Shown here in pieces: positions 1-9,051 of a stretch of DNA of 25,519 bases. A model generated the notes under the pieces. The model saw nothing but the letters and a program-made list of their open reading frames with translations. It was not told where the DNA came from and did not search any database. Origin of the DNA: CAZFAT01 sp964517075 (GTDB lineage: Bacteria > Acidobacteriota > Vicinamibacteria > Vicinamibacterales > SCN-69-37); contig CAZFAT010000308.1 in NCBI GenBank assembly GCA_964517075.1, forward strand, positions 1 to 25,519. Reading direction: 5' to 3'. A program made the position numbers and the translations under genes. Position 1 is the stretch's first letter; each line of letters starts with the position of its first letter.

Positions 1-827
1 CGGTAGCCCTGGTCCCGGAGGACTTCCGGCAGCGTCGGGAAACGCCCGTCGTATGTCGTCGTCTCGGCGCCGAGTTCGCTCGGCAAACGTCCGGTCAGCA
101 TGGAGGCATGGGAGGGCAGGGTCCAGGACGAGGTGGCGAACGCCCACTCGAAGAGCACTCCCTCGCGCGCCATCCGGTCGATCGTCGGGCTGGTCGGCCG
201 TTGGTAGCCGTAGGTGGATAGACGATCGGCCCGCAGGGTGTCGATGATGACGAGCAGGATATTCGGTTGTCCGGCGCGTGGAGGCGGAAGGCTCCGCAGG
301 TTCCGGCTCTCCGTCCAGCGAGGGAGCACCGTGGCCGCAAGGACCGCGAGACAGGTCGCCGACACCAGCATCGGGAGAGCGAGACGACCCACCCGGCCGG
401 CCCGTCCCCCGACGGAGCCGAGCCATCGCGTCGTCGCGGCCGCGAGTCCCGCCGAGAGGCTCACGACGGCTGTCCAGTGAAGTTGTCCCGGAAGAAACGC
501 CCAGTCGGCGAACATCAGCATCGCCAAGACGGCGACGGCGATGTCGAACGCATGCCGGGTGACTACGCGCGCAATCGCGAACAGGCCAACGCCCGCAACC
601 AGGAACAGCCCCAGGTTCGTGACGGGCGACGCCCACAACATGTCGATGGACACGCCCGACAGGGCCGCATTGTGTGACAGCAGGCCGAACCGATCGAACA
701 GGACGAGGCCAAGCCCTTCGACGAGGCCCGTGATGAGACCGAAGCACGCAGCCATCCGCACCACAGCACCCCACGACTGGTGCTGCCAACGAGATCCCTG
801 AGGGTCGGCGGTAGCGCTCATAGACAT
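1..827 (-). CDS. Membrane-anchored sulfatase-like hydrolase/transferase (3' end cut by window)
   Basis: The first 275 residues are visible; the C-terminus lies beyond position 1. Residues ~20-170 hold four or five hydrophobic membrane segments. The alkaline-phosphatase/sulfatase fold then begins with NILLVIIDTLRADRLSTYGY (189-208), where the Asp pair is the expected metal ligand. The nucleophile region reads TLPSHASMLTG (236-246). In true sulfatases the first position is Cys or Ser, later converted to formylglycine, and His240 is usually Arg. Here the position is Thr236, as in lipoteichoic-acid synthase and phosphoethanolamine transferases, so sulfate-ester hydrolysis is not assured. The gene starts 35 bases after the ApbE stop and is last in a minus-strand run whose SUMF1-domain member also lacks catalytic cysteines. 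Start chosen at ATG 827; a second in-frame ATG lies at 821. The fold is confident, the substrate unknown. Confidence 0.85.
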   Translation of the reverse strand, partial: MSMSATADPQGSRWQHQSWGAVVRMAACFGLITGLVEGLGLVLFDRFGLLSHNAALSGVSIDMLWASPVTNLGLFLVAGVGLFAIARVVTRHAFDIAVAVLAMLMFADWAFLPGQLHWTAVVSLSAGLAAATTRWLGSVGGRAGRVGRLALPMLVSATCLAVLAATVLPRWTESRNLRSLPPPRAGQPNILLVIIDTLRADRLSTYGYQRPTSPTIDRMAREGVLFEWAFATSSWTLPSHASMLTGRLPSELGAETTTYDGRFPTLPEVLRDQGY

Positions 828-862
828 GGTGAAGCCGGACTCTGCGCGATTCTTCGCAAGGA

Positions 863-1909
863 TCACCGCCCCCCAACCGGCCGCGGTCCAGGCTCCGGCA
901 CCATCGGCCGTGTCAGCGCCAGGAACCGCGGTGACGCGTCGACGCGGGCCGGCGCGCCGTCATGCTGTTCGACGACCAGCGCGGCCGCACCCGGGTACCG
1001 CTCGAGGAGCGCGAAGCCGCGCTCGGCGCCGACGATGCTGATGGCGGTGTCGAGCCCGTCGGCGACGAGACCATCAGGGGCGATGACCGTGACCGTCACG
1101 TCGTGAGTCAAACCGGCGCCCGTGGCCGGATCGATCACGTGCGAGTATCGGCGCCCGCCAATGTCGACGTACTGCTCGCTGCTGCCGGAGGTCGACACGG
1201 CCGCGTCGGTCATTTCGAGGGTGGCCGGTATTTCCGTGACCGACGCGGCGAGCGTGTGCACGCCGACGCGCCACCCCCGCCGGCCTGGTGGCGCGGCGCT
1301 GCATGCCAGATCCCCACTCACTGCGACCAGGGCGCTCCGGATGCCGCGGCTGGACAGCACCTCAATGGCCTCGCTCGCCGCGTAGCCCTTGCCGATCGCT
1401 CCGACGTCGAGGGCCATGCCGCGGACTGCGAGCGTCGCCGTGCGGGCCGCCGCGTCCAGACGCAGCTTGTCAAATCCGCTGCGGGTTCTCGCGTCGGCGA
1501 GCGCGGCCGCGTCTGGTAATTGTTGGGTGCGACGCGACTCTCGCCACAGCCGGACCACCGGCCCCTGCGTCACATCGAAGGCACCGGCCGTTGCCTCCGC
1601 CAGCGCCTGCGACGCCGCCAGGACGGTGAAGAGGTCCTCACTCACCGTGAGGGGTTGGTTCACGGCGGCTGACGTCAGCCGACTCAGTTCGCTGTCGGCC
1701 TGATAGTCGGAGAGCGTCCGATCGAGCGCCGCGATGCGATCGAACGCTGCGCGGAACGCCTCGCGCGCCGCGAACTCGTGGGGGGCGTACAGCGTGATGC
1801 GCACGAGCGTGCCCATGTGAGGCTCGACCGCCTCGAAGCGCTGATCCGTGGATTCCGGAAGGCTGGCGAGACAGAGAACGGCGATGGTCAGACCGACGAG
1901 CCAGCGCAC
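863..1909 (-). CDS. apbE: FAD:protein FMN transferase, ApbE family
   Basis: 348 residues, the usual ApbE length. The family attaches FMN covalently to Thr/Ser of exported or membrane flavoproteins using FAD and Mg2+, on the periplasmic side. Hallmarks are HMGTLVRITLY (31-41), LDVGAIGKGYA (167-177), AVSTSG (237-242), YSHVIDPATG (255-264) and the metal-binding ADGLDTAIS (283-291). The N-terminus (residues 1-18) is a hydrophobic signal or anchor; Cys13 is not in a good lipobox. The start is GTG at 1909, with no clear Shine-Dalgarno and only 6 bases after the SUMF1-domain stop, so translation is probably coupled. No NqrC or RnfG target is in the window, so its flavoprotein partner is unknown. Confidence 0.93.
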   Translation of the reverse strand: MRWLVGLTIAVLCLASLPESTDQRFEAVEPHMGTLVRITLYAPHEFAAREAFRAAFDRIAALDRTLSDYQADSELSRLTSAAVNQPLTVSEDLFTVLAASQALAEATAGAFDVTQGPVVRLWRESRRTQQLPDAAALADARTRSGFDKLRLDAAARTATLAVRGMALDVGAIGKGYAASEAIEVLSSRGIRSALVAVSGDLACSAAPPGRRGWRVGVHTLAASVTEIPATLEMTDAAVSTSGSSEQYVDIGGRRYSHVIDPATGAGLTHDVTVTVIAPDGLVADGLDTAISIVGAERGFALLERYPGAAALVVEQHDGAPARVDASPRFLALTRPMVPEPGPRPVGGR

Positions 1910-1915
1910 GCGGGG

Positions 1916-2971
1916 TCAGTAGGCGTCGTACTCGACGCCGTTGTTCCAGGCCCGGTACATCACTTCGGCGCTGGGGAGCGTGGCGGGGCGGACGAGGCGG
2001 AAGCCCAACCACTGGGCGTCGGTCATGTACCACACGCTCTTGGGCAACTGCGGGTCCTGGCGCTTCCACTCCGCGTCCGAGGGCACGCGGACCGTGCAGG
2101 TCACGCCCGTCGCATCGTTGCCCCAGGATCCGCCCCGCACGGTGTGTGGATAGGGCGTGGTGGACGTGACCCATGGATTCTCCGCGGGTGCGGCCGTGTA
2201 GGGGGCGTACTGATCGATCGTCCATTCCATGACGTTGCCGAGCATGTCGTAGAGGCCCCAGGCGTTGGGCTTCTTCGTGCCGCCGGGATGATACGTTCCG
2301 TCGGGATAGTTGTCGGTGCCGGCGTTCTCGGCGTACCACGCGTATTCACCCAGTTCGCCCGCGGGGACGGACGCCGGCGCGCCTGCCTTGCAGGCGTACT
2401 CCCACTCCGCCTCGGTGGGAAGACGGTAGAACTCGCCCGTCTTCGCACTCAGCCACTGCGCGAACTTGTTAGCGGCGTGCTGGGTCATGCTGATGGCGGG
2501 GAAGCCCGCGGTGCCACGGCCGAAGCTCATGTCCACGTGGGGGGACGTGGGTCGCGACAGCGCGTCCACGAGCGGATCGGGTTGGCCGACCTCATTCGCC
2601 TGGTCGGCGAACATGAACATGATGAACTGATCCCAGGTCGCCTCGCGCGCGAGCATCCAGAACGCATCCACGCGCACCGTGTGCTGCGGCTGTTCCTGCT
2701 TCCGGGCGTTGGGGCCCGCCGATCCCATCAGGAACTCTCCCGCCGGAATCGGCACCATCTGATAAGTGACCGTCGTGCGGGGAATGGTGACGGCGTACGC
2801 GGCCGCGGGGCTCGAGGACTTCCTGGCGCGCTCTTCGATGCGCGCGCGAATCTGCTGGACGGCGGCGAGTTGCCCGGAGTCGATCGGGGCGGACGGGGTG
2901 GGCGACTGGCGCGCCGCCCCCGCCAGGGCCACGAGGCCCATCGCGAGGACGGCGGCGAGCACGAGCTTCAT
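1916..2971 (-). CDS. Exported SUMF1/formylglycine-generating-enzyme-like domain protein
   Basis: 351 residues with a cleavable-looking signal peptide (1-20). The SUMF1 fold runs from MVPIPAGEFLMGS (72-84) through HTVRVDAFWMLAREATWDQF (97-116), FYRLPTEAEWEYA (181-193) and GLYDMLGNVMEWT (239-251) to RGGSWGND (279-286) and WLGFRLVR. In true formylglycine-generating enzymes two copper-binding cysteines follow the GGS motif closely. Here that stretch carries Asn, Asp and Gly, and only Cys292 is nearby, so sulfatase activation is unlikely. Such non-catalytic SUMF1 proteins are common in glycan-degrading soil bacteria. The ATG lies 9 bases after the upstream oxidoreductase stop, with a weak GTAAGA ribosome site, making it the second gene of the minus-strand run. 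Confidence 0.85.
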   Translation of the reverse strand: MKLVLAAVLAMGLVALAGAARQSPTPSAPIDSGQLAAVQQIRARIEERARKSSSPAAAYAVTIPRTTVTYQMVPIPAGEFLMGSAGPNARKQEQPQHTVRVDAFWMLAREATWDQFIMFMFADQANEVGQPDPLVDALSRPTSPHVDMSFGRGTAGFPAISMTQHAANKFAQWLSAKTGEFYRLPTEAEWEYACKAGAPASVPAGELGEYAWYAENAGTDNYPDGTYHPGGTKKPNAWGLYDMLGNVMEWTIDQYAPYTAAPAENPWVTSTTPYPHTVRGGSWGNDATGVTCTVRVPSDAEWKRQDPQLPKSVWYMTDAQWLGFRLVRPATLPSAEVMYRAWNNGVEYDAY

Positions 2972-2980
2972 TCTTACAGA

Positions 2981-4297
2981 CTACACCGCCTTGTAGCGGC
3001 CCGGCTGGGGCAGGCCGCCGGGGTCGAACGAGCCGGTCCACTGAATCGGATCCGGCACGATCTTCACGTTCGACTTGAGGGCCTGATCCCATGCGAGCTG
3101 CTGGCCGGAGTACGCCGCCTCGCGGCCGAGAAGCGCGAGCATGGTGCTCGACGCGAGGTTCCAGTCCGTGTTGCGGGGCTTGCCCGCGCGGATGGACGCG
3201 AACATGACGTCATGCTCCACCTGGTACATGTCGCTCTGTGGGCCCTCCCACTGCCACTTCACCGTGCCGTCCAGCGCCTGGATGCGCGCGGGTCCGGCGC
3301 CAAGCGTCAGCATGCCCTCGGTGCCCATGACGTAGTCGTGGGTCGCGTTGTAACAGCCGGTGTTCTGACGGTTGGCCAGGAACGCCCGGTAGCCGTCAGG
3401 CCACACGTAGGCAATGGCGAAGTGGTCGTAAATGTTGCCGCCGTTAGCCGGAACCGCGCGCCCACCCACCGCGACCGCGCTCTGCGGCGGTTCATCCTTC
3501 TTCATCCACATGATCTTGTCGGCGTTGTGGACCGCTTGCTCGACGAGGCCGTCGCCCGACAGCCACGCGAAGTTGTACCACCAGCGGATCTGCCACTCGA
3601 TGTCGCTCATGCCGGCCGGCCGCTGACTGACTGGCGGAATCGGCTTGACCGGACTCGTGTAGTAGGTGCCGTAGTGGGCAATCGGCCGGCCGATGGCGCC
3701 GTTGTGCACCCGCTCGACCGCAGCCGTGATCATGTTGTGATGGCGCCAGCAGAACCCGCTGACCAGGGCGAGGTTCTTGGACTGCGCGAGTTTCTGTGCG
3801 GCCATGACCTCGCGCACACCGGGCGCGTCGGTCGCGCACGGCTTCTCGGCGAAGATGTGCTTGTTGGCCGCCACCGCCGCCGCCAGGTGCTGTGGCCGGA
3901 AGCCCGGGGGCGTCGTCAGCAGCACGACATCCACGCCGCTGTTGATCACCTTCTCGTACGCGTCCAGCCCGTGCACGGCGTTGGTGGGATCGACCTTGAC
4001 CCGGGATCCGAACCGCTGGCTCGCCTTGAGGCGCGACACCGCCCGTGTGACCAGCGCCTCGTCGATCTCCGCGATCGCCGTCAACTCCGTGTTCGGGTCG
4101 GCGCTGAGCGCCTGGCCTGCGGCGCCCATGCCGCGGCCGCCCGCGCCGATGAGCCCGATCTTCAGGACATTCGTGACGGACTGGCCTGAAATGATGCCCG
4201 GAAATCCGACGGCCGCCGCGCCGGCGACGGTGCCCGTCTTCTTGAGGAAGTCGCGGCGTGCCATCTTGTCTGAGTCGTGCTTCGGTGTCGTCGCCAT
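2981..4297 (-). CDS. Tat-exported Gfo/Idh/MocA-family oxidoreductase
   Basis: 438 residues. The N-terminus is a twin-arginine signal, MARRDFLKKTG (12-22), followed by an Ala/Gly-rich hydrophobic stretch. The Rossmann domain has IGLIGAGGRGMG (47-58) for NAD(P), VVLLTTPP near 124-131, and the family's catalytic-site EKP at 151-153 with Lys152. The C-terminal half is the alpha/beta substrate domain. These enzymes oxidise or reduce sugar hydroxyls, and Tat export implies the cofactor is loaded before transport. ATG 4297 was chosen over an upstream in-frame ATG (4369) because GGAAGGATCCT directly precedes it and the twin-arginine motif then sits at a normal distance. It heads the minus-strand run and is divergent from the second oxidoreductase at 4447. 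Confidence 0.93.
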   Translation of the reverse strand: MATTPKHDSDKMARRDFLKKTGTVAGAAAVGFPGIISGQSVTNVLKIGLIGAGGRGMGAAGQALSADPNTELTAIAEIDEALVTRAVSRLKASQRFGSRVKVDPTNAVHGLDAYEKVINSGVDVVLLTTPPGFRPQHLAAAVAANKHIFAEKPCATDAPGVREVMAAQKLAQSKNLALVSGFCWRHHNMITAAVERVHNGAIGRPIAHYGTYYTSPVKPIPPVSQRPAGMSDIEWQIRWWYNFAWLSGDGLVEQAVHNADKIMWMKKDEPPQSAVAVGGRAVPANGGNIYDHFAIAYVWPDGYRAFLANRQNTGCYNATHDYVMGTEGMLTLGAGPARIQALDGTVKWQWEGPQSDMYQVEHDVMFASIRAGKPRNTDWNLASSTMLALLGREAAYSGQQLAWDQALKSNVKIVPDPIQWTGSFDPGGLPQPGRYKAV

Positions 4298-4446
4298 AGG
4301 ATCCTTCCAGATGTCGTTCCGGGCCAATCCTGCACACCCGGAAACAGAGTCTCTTGAATCATATCGCAACGACCGGGACGGAGCGCTGCCTGTCTGGAGT
4401 ATCCTCGGCGCGTCGGGCCCGCACGGGGGCCTGCGGAGGAGTCACG

Positions 4447-5841
<1,395 letters not shown>

Positions 5842-5850
5842 CAGCGGGTA

Positions 5851-5974
5851 CATCTGCCTATCGCTTATTGGCTATTGACTATCGCGATCGGGCTATTGGG
5901 TTGTCGATTGAGCTATTGGGTTATTGATCGGCTATTGCGCTATTGGTCTGCTATCGGGTCATTGGGTGATCGCC
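5851..5974 (+). repeat. CTATTGG-family intergenic repeat, locus A (single arm)
   Basis: Begins with the head CATCTGCCTATCGC, then TATTGGCTATTGAC and TATCGCGATCGGG, followed by irregular GCTATTGGG, TTATTGATCGG and CTATTGCG words. It lies between two plus-strand genes, starting about 10 bases after the stop of the upstream oxidoreductase and ending about 40 bases before the next start. Head order and wording match arms at loci B, C and D. It has no convincing coding potential. Confidence 0.85.
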
Positions 5975-5998
5975 GACGTGCGCGGCCGCGCTCTGCGG

Positions 5999-6004
5999 TA
6001 TCCT
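5999..6004 (+). promoter_or_regulatory. Possible -10 element of short-leader promoter
   Basis: TATCCT ends 8 bases before the ATG at 6013, in a GC-rich stretch lacking a ribosome-binding site. Transcription would start almost at the ATG. No clear -35 box is visible, so this is tentative. Confidence 0.25.
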
Positions 6005-6012
6005 CCGGCTGA

Positions 6013-7374
6013 ATGCCCTCGCCCGAGCCGGCTGCGTCCTCGCTTGCGCCGCGTCCCACCTGGCTCGAGCGGCTCGTGCTCCTGCACCCGGGTGAGACGC
6101 CGGCCTTCCTGTGGTCGGCGGCGTTCTTCTTCTTCCTGCTGTTCGGCTACTACATGCTGCGCCCCGTCCGCGACGAGATGGGGATTCGCGGCGAACTCGA
6201 CAGCCTGCCCGAACTCTGGACGCTGACGACCGTCGCGACGCTGCTGGCAACGCCGCTCTTCGCGTGGCTCGCCTCCCGGCTGCCACGGCGGCGATTCGTG
6301 CCGGGCCTGTACCGGTTCTTCGCGGCGAACCTGCTGGTGTTCTGGGCCCTGTTGACCGTGGTGCCCGCGGGCCCGGCCAGCATCACCATCGGCTACACGT
6401 TCTTCGTATGGGTCAGCGTCTTCAATCTGCTCAGCACGTCGGTGTTCTGGGGATTCATGGCCGACCTGTTCACCTCGGGCCAGGGCAAGCGCCTGTTTGG
6501 CCCCATCGGCGTGGGTGGCACGCTCGGGGCCATGGCCGGGTCGACCGTGCCGGCCACCTTGTCGGGCGTCCTGGGGCCGGTGCACCTCATGCTGATCGCG
6601 GCCGTGCTGCTGGAAGTGGTGACGGCCTGTGCCCGCCGCCTCTGCCGCCAGTTCGGTCTGAGCGATCGGGCGCACAGCCACGTGCCCGGTGTGCCCGGAC
6701 CGGCCGCGACCGCGCTTCAACCCGGGTCGCCCGAGCCCGGCCGTGACGTCTGGGCGGGCTTCTCGCTGATTGCGCGCTCGTCGTACCTCCAGATGATGGT
6801 CGTCTACATGCTCCTCTTCACGATAACGACCACGTTCCTGTACTTCGAGCAGGCGCGAATCCTGAAGGAGACGCTGGTCGACTCGAGCGCGCGCATCGGA
6901 CTGCTCGCGCGGATCGATCTCATCGTGAACACGCTGACGCTCTTGTTGCAGGTGTTCGTCACCGGCCGCCTCCTGACCTGGCTGGGCGTGACCGGCGGGC
7001 TTCTCGTGCTGCCGGCGCTGACCGTGGCTGGATTTGCGGGTCTCTGGCAGTCGGCGAACGTGGCCACCGTCATGAGCTTTCAAATCGTCCGACGCGCCAC
7101 GCACTTCGCCGTCGACCGGCCCACGCGCGAGGTGCTCTACACGGTGCTGGGACCGGACGCGAAGTACAAGAGCAAGTCGTTCATCGACACGTTCGTGTAC
7201 CGCGGCGGCGATCTCGCCGGCGCCTGGGGGACGGCGCTGTTCGGCAGGCTGGCGCTGACGGCCAGCCTGGTCGCGATTCCAATCTCGATCGTCTGGCTGG
7301 GAGCCGCGTGGATCCTCGGCCGGATGCAGCGGCGAATCGCGGCGGGAGAGGGACGGGTCAGTGCTGAGTTGTGA
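6013..7374 (+). CDS. MFS-superfamily permease related to the ATP/ADP-type nucleotide transporters
   Basis: 453 residues with about eleven or twelve membrane segments from residue ~32 onward, split by a hydrophilic loop near 215-240. FGYYMLRPVRDEMG after the first helix and the conserved late stretch DRPTREVLYTV with KYKSKSFIDTFVYRGGD are characteristic of the NTP/NDP-exchanger-like branch seen in free-living Acidobacteria and Proteobacteria. Its substrate there is not established, and ATP/ADP exchange should not be assumed. The ATG at 6013 has no Shine-Dalgarno site; TATCCT just upstream suggests a leaderless message. It is convergent with the isomerase at 7455, separated by an imperfect hairpin. 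Confidence 0.8.
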   Translation: MPSPEPAASSLAPRPTWLERLVLLHPGETPAFLWSAAFFFFLLFGYYMLRPVRDEMGIRGELDSLPELWTLTTVATLLATPLFAWLASRLPRRRFVPGLYRFFAANLLVFWALLTVVPAGPASITIGYTFFVWVSVFNLLSTSVFWGFMADLFTSGQGKRLFGPIGVGGTLGAMAGSTVPATLSGVLGPVHLMLIAAVLLEVVTACARRLCRQFGLSDRAHSHVPGVPGPAATALQPGSPEPGRDVWAGFSLIARSSYLQMMVVYMLLFTITTTFLYFEQARILKETLVDSSARIGLLARIDLIVNTLTLLLQVFVTGRLLTWLGVTGGLLVLPALTVAGFAGLWQSANVATVMSFQIVRRATHFAVDRPTREVLYTVLGPDAKYKSKSFIDTFVYRGGDLAGAWGTALFGRLALTASLVAIPISIVWLGAAWILGRMQRRIAAGEGRVSAEL

Positions 7375-7408
7375 GTCTTGAGGGTGCCCACGTCGGCACC
7401 AAGACTCA
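7372..7408. terminator. Imperfect hairpin between convergent genes
   Basis: TGAGTCTTG-AGG-GTGCC (7372-7388) can pair with GGCACC-AAGACTCA (7395-7408) across a 6-base loop: 14 pairs with one 3-base bulge. It overlaps the stop of the plus-strand permease and precedes the 3' end of the minus-strand isomerase. There is no T-run on either strand, so it may be a rho-dependent or structural 3' end. Related words (CTCAACGCTCAAGGCTCA) continue to about 7420. Confidence 0.45.
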
Positions 7409-7454
7409 ACGCTCAAGGCTCAGAGCGACACCGCCAGAATTTTCGGCCCTGAGA

Positions 7455-8303
7455 TTAGGTCATCAACGTCCGGAGATACGCGAGGTTTCGGCGCATGTCG
7501 CCGGCCACGTCCGTCTTGGACGGCGTCGACGTCTCGAGGTTGCCGAACCCCGTGAAGCCGATGTCCTTGATGGCGGCGAGAATCCCGGCAAAGTCGATCT
7601 TCCCCTCGCCGAGGTAGCCCAGGTCCTTCAGGTGGAACTGGCCGATTCGCTGCGCCCCCAGCCAGCGGATTTCCGGAATCACGTTGTGGCCGTTGCGGGT
7701 GGAGTTGCCGACGTCGTAGTACACGAGCACCGCGCTCGACCGGGAGCGCTCCATGATGCGGACGTTGTCCTCGGCCGAGACCGTATTCTCGAGGCCGAGG
7801 ATGACGCCGGCCTTCTCGGCCGCCGGCGCCACGTCGCGCAGCGCATCCCCCACGTAGTCCTTCTCGGCCTGCGTGTTCAGCGCGCCGCCCTTCTCGTTGA
7901 ACATCGGGAGCAGCATCACGCGGGCGTTCAGCCGCTTGGTGATGGGGATACCGTCGGCAATCCACTTCAGCGCGAGCTTGTCGTTCTTGAGGTAATTGAC
8001 GTGCAGGATGTCGAGGCAGGTGCCGGCCAGCGCGATGTTGTGCTGTTTGGCGGCTGCGAGGTACTGCGCCTGGATGTCCGCATTGTCGAGCGGCAGCTTG
8101 CCCTCGACGGGCTTCTGGCCCAGGCTGACCTCGACACCCTGAAACCCGATCGAGGCGGCCAGTTCGACGGCCGAAATCCGTCCCGTCTGACGCAGGTTCC
8201 AGTCGGTGACGCCGAGCTTGAGTCCGCTCTGCGCGAACAAGGTCCGCGGACTCGCCGCGAGGGCCGCACTCGTCTGGAGAAACTGCCGGCGTGAAATGGT
8301 CAT
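7455..8303 (-). CDS. Exported sugar phosphate isomerase/epimerase-like TIM-barrel protein
   Basis: 282 residues of the xylose-isomerase-like TIM-barrel family. The N-terminus MTISRRQFLQTSAALAA is a twin-arginine signal ending near LFAQ (21-25). The four metal ligands typical of the fold are visible: Glu172 in LGLENT, Asp197 in YYDVGN, His224 in QFHLKD and Glu257 in NLETS. The family includes epimerases and keto-sugar isomerases. Export and the neighbouring DUF1080 and Gfo/Idh/MocA proteins suggest it acts on an oxidised sugar in the periplasm. The ATG at 8303 is preceded by a GGGGAGA ribosome site. It is divergent from the DUF1080 gene with only 43 bases between them, so the two probably share control. 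Confidence 0.88.
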   Translation of the reverse strand: MTISRRQFLQTSAALAASPRTLFAQSGLKLGVTDWNLRQTGRISAVELAASIGFQGVEVSLGQKPVEGKLPLDNADIQAQYLAAAKQHNIALAGTCLDILHVNYLKNDKLALKWIADGIPITKRLNARVMLLPMFNEKGGALNTQAEKDYVGDALRDVAPAAEKAGVILGLENTVSAEDNVRIMERSRSSAVLVYYDVGNSTRNGHNVIPEIRWLGAQRIGQFHLKDLGYLGEGKIDFAGILAAIKDIGFTGFGNLETSTPSKTDVAGDMRRNLAYLRTLMT

Positions 8304-8332
8304 GGTCAGGTCTCCCCGGAGCCGGCCGCCAT

Positions 8333-8340
8333 TATAGAAT
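8333..8340 (+). promoter_or_regulatory. Likely -10 element for the DUF1080 gene
   Basis: TATAGAAT stands out in GC-rich surroundings. As TATAGA or TAGAAT it ends 6-8 bases before the ATG at 8347, so transcription would begin at or beside the start codon. No good -35 box is seen, and no ribosome-binding site precedes the ATG. Confidence 0.4.
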
Positions 8341-8346
8341 CAAGCC

Positions 8347-9018
8347 ATGATGACGCAACGCGCCGATTGGTTCCGTCGTGCCATTGGGCTCATGCTGGCC
8401 GGAGGAGTCGTCCTTGCCGCGGCCGCCCTGGCCGCCGATCAGACCACACCCGCCACGGGCAAGGAACCCGCCTGGGAGTCGCTCTTCGACGGCAAGTCGC
8501 TCGGCCGGTGGGAAGCGACGAAGTTCTTCAAGCCGGGCGCCGTCAAGGTGGAGAACGGCCAGATCATCCTCGAGGTGGGCGGTGACCTGACCGGCATCAC
8601 CTGGAATGGTCCCGAACTGCCCACGACCAACTACGAGTTCGCCCTGCAGGCCATGCGCGTCGACGGCAGCGACTTCTTCGCGGGCGTGACCTTCCCGGTG
8701 GACGACGCGTTCTGCTCGTTGATCCTCGGCGGCTGGGGCGGCACGATGGTCGGGTTGTCGAGCATCAACGGGATGGACGCCTCGGAGAACGAAACGTCGC
8801 AGACGATCGACTTCGATCAGAACCGCTGGTACACCGTCCGCATCCGCGTGACGCCGGACGCGATTCAGGCGTGGGTCGACGAGAAGCAGATCATCAACCA
8901 GCGCCTCCGCGACAACCGTGTGGACACCCGCCTGGAAGTGGACGCCTCGCGGCCGCTCGGCGTCGCGGCCTGGCGCACGAAGTCCGCGCTGCGGGACCTC
9001 AAGCTGCGAAGGCTCTGA
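8347..9018 (+). CDS. Secreted DUF1080 (3-keto-disaccharide hydrolase/lyase-like) protein
   Basis: 223 residues: signal peptide 1-30, then one LamG-like jelly-roll domain of the DUF1080 family with the opening signature WESLFDGKSLGRWE (43-56), GQIILEVGG (71-79), NYEFALQAMRVDGSDFFAG (95-113) and the terminal strand WRTKSALRDLKLRRL. Characterised relatives cleave 3-keto-glycosides formed by Gfo/Idh/MocA-type dehydrogenases. Two such oxidoreductases and a TIM-barrel isomerase lie in the same 6 kb, which supports this role, though the exact reaction here is inferred. The protein carries only the DUF1080 domain and is of normal single-domain length. It is convergent with the acyltransferase at 9052. 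Confidence 0.87.
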   Translation: MMTQRADWFRRAIGLMLAGGVVLAAAALAADQTTPATGKEPAWESLFDGKSLGRWEATKFFKPGAVKVENGQIILEVGGDLTGITWNGPELPTTNYEFALQAMRVDGSDFFAGVTFPVDDAFCSLILGGWGGTMVGLSSINGMDASENETSQTIDFDQNRWYTVRIRVTPDAIQAWVDEKQIINQRLRDNRVDTRLEVDASRPLGVAAWRTKSALRDLKLRRL

Positions 9019-9051
9019 AGAGGCTGTCGGTCAACCGGACACCGAGAACGG

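Noticed and set aside
1916..2971. True formylglycine-generating enzyme activating the neighbouring sulfatase
   Set aside because: Catalytic cysteines are missing and the neighbour has no Cys/Ser to modify.
1778..4189. Long plus-strand open frame (803 codons) opposite the SUMF1 and oxidoreductase genes
   Set aside because: Arg/His/Gly-rich translation with no family match, antisense to two well-recognised genes. Stop-free antisense frames are expected from the high third-position GC.
4298..4369. N-terminal extensions of both oxidoreductases (starts at 4369 minus and 4354 plus)
   Set aside because: They lack ribosome sites, overlap each other divergently, and would place the Tat motifs too far from the N-terminus.
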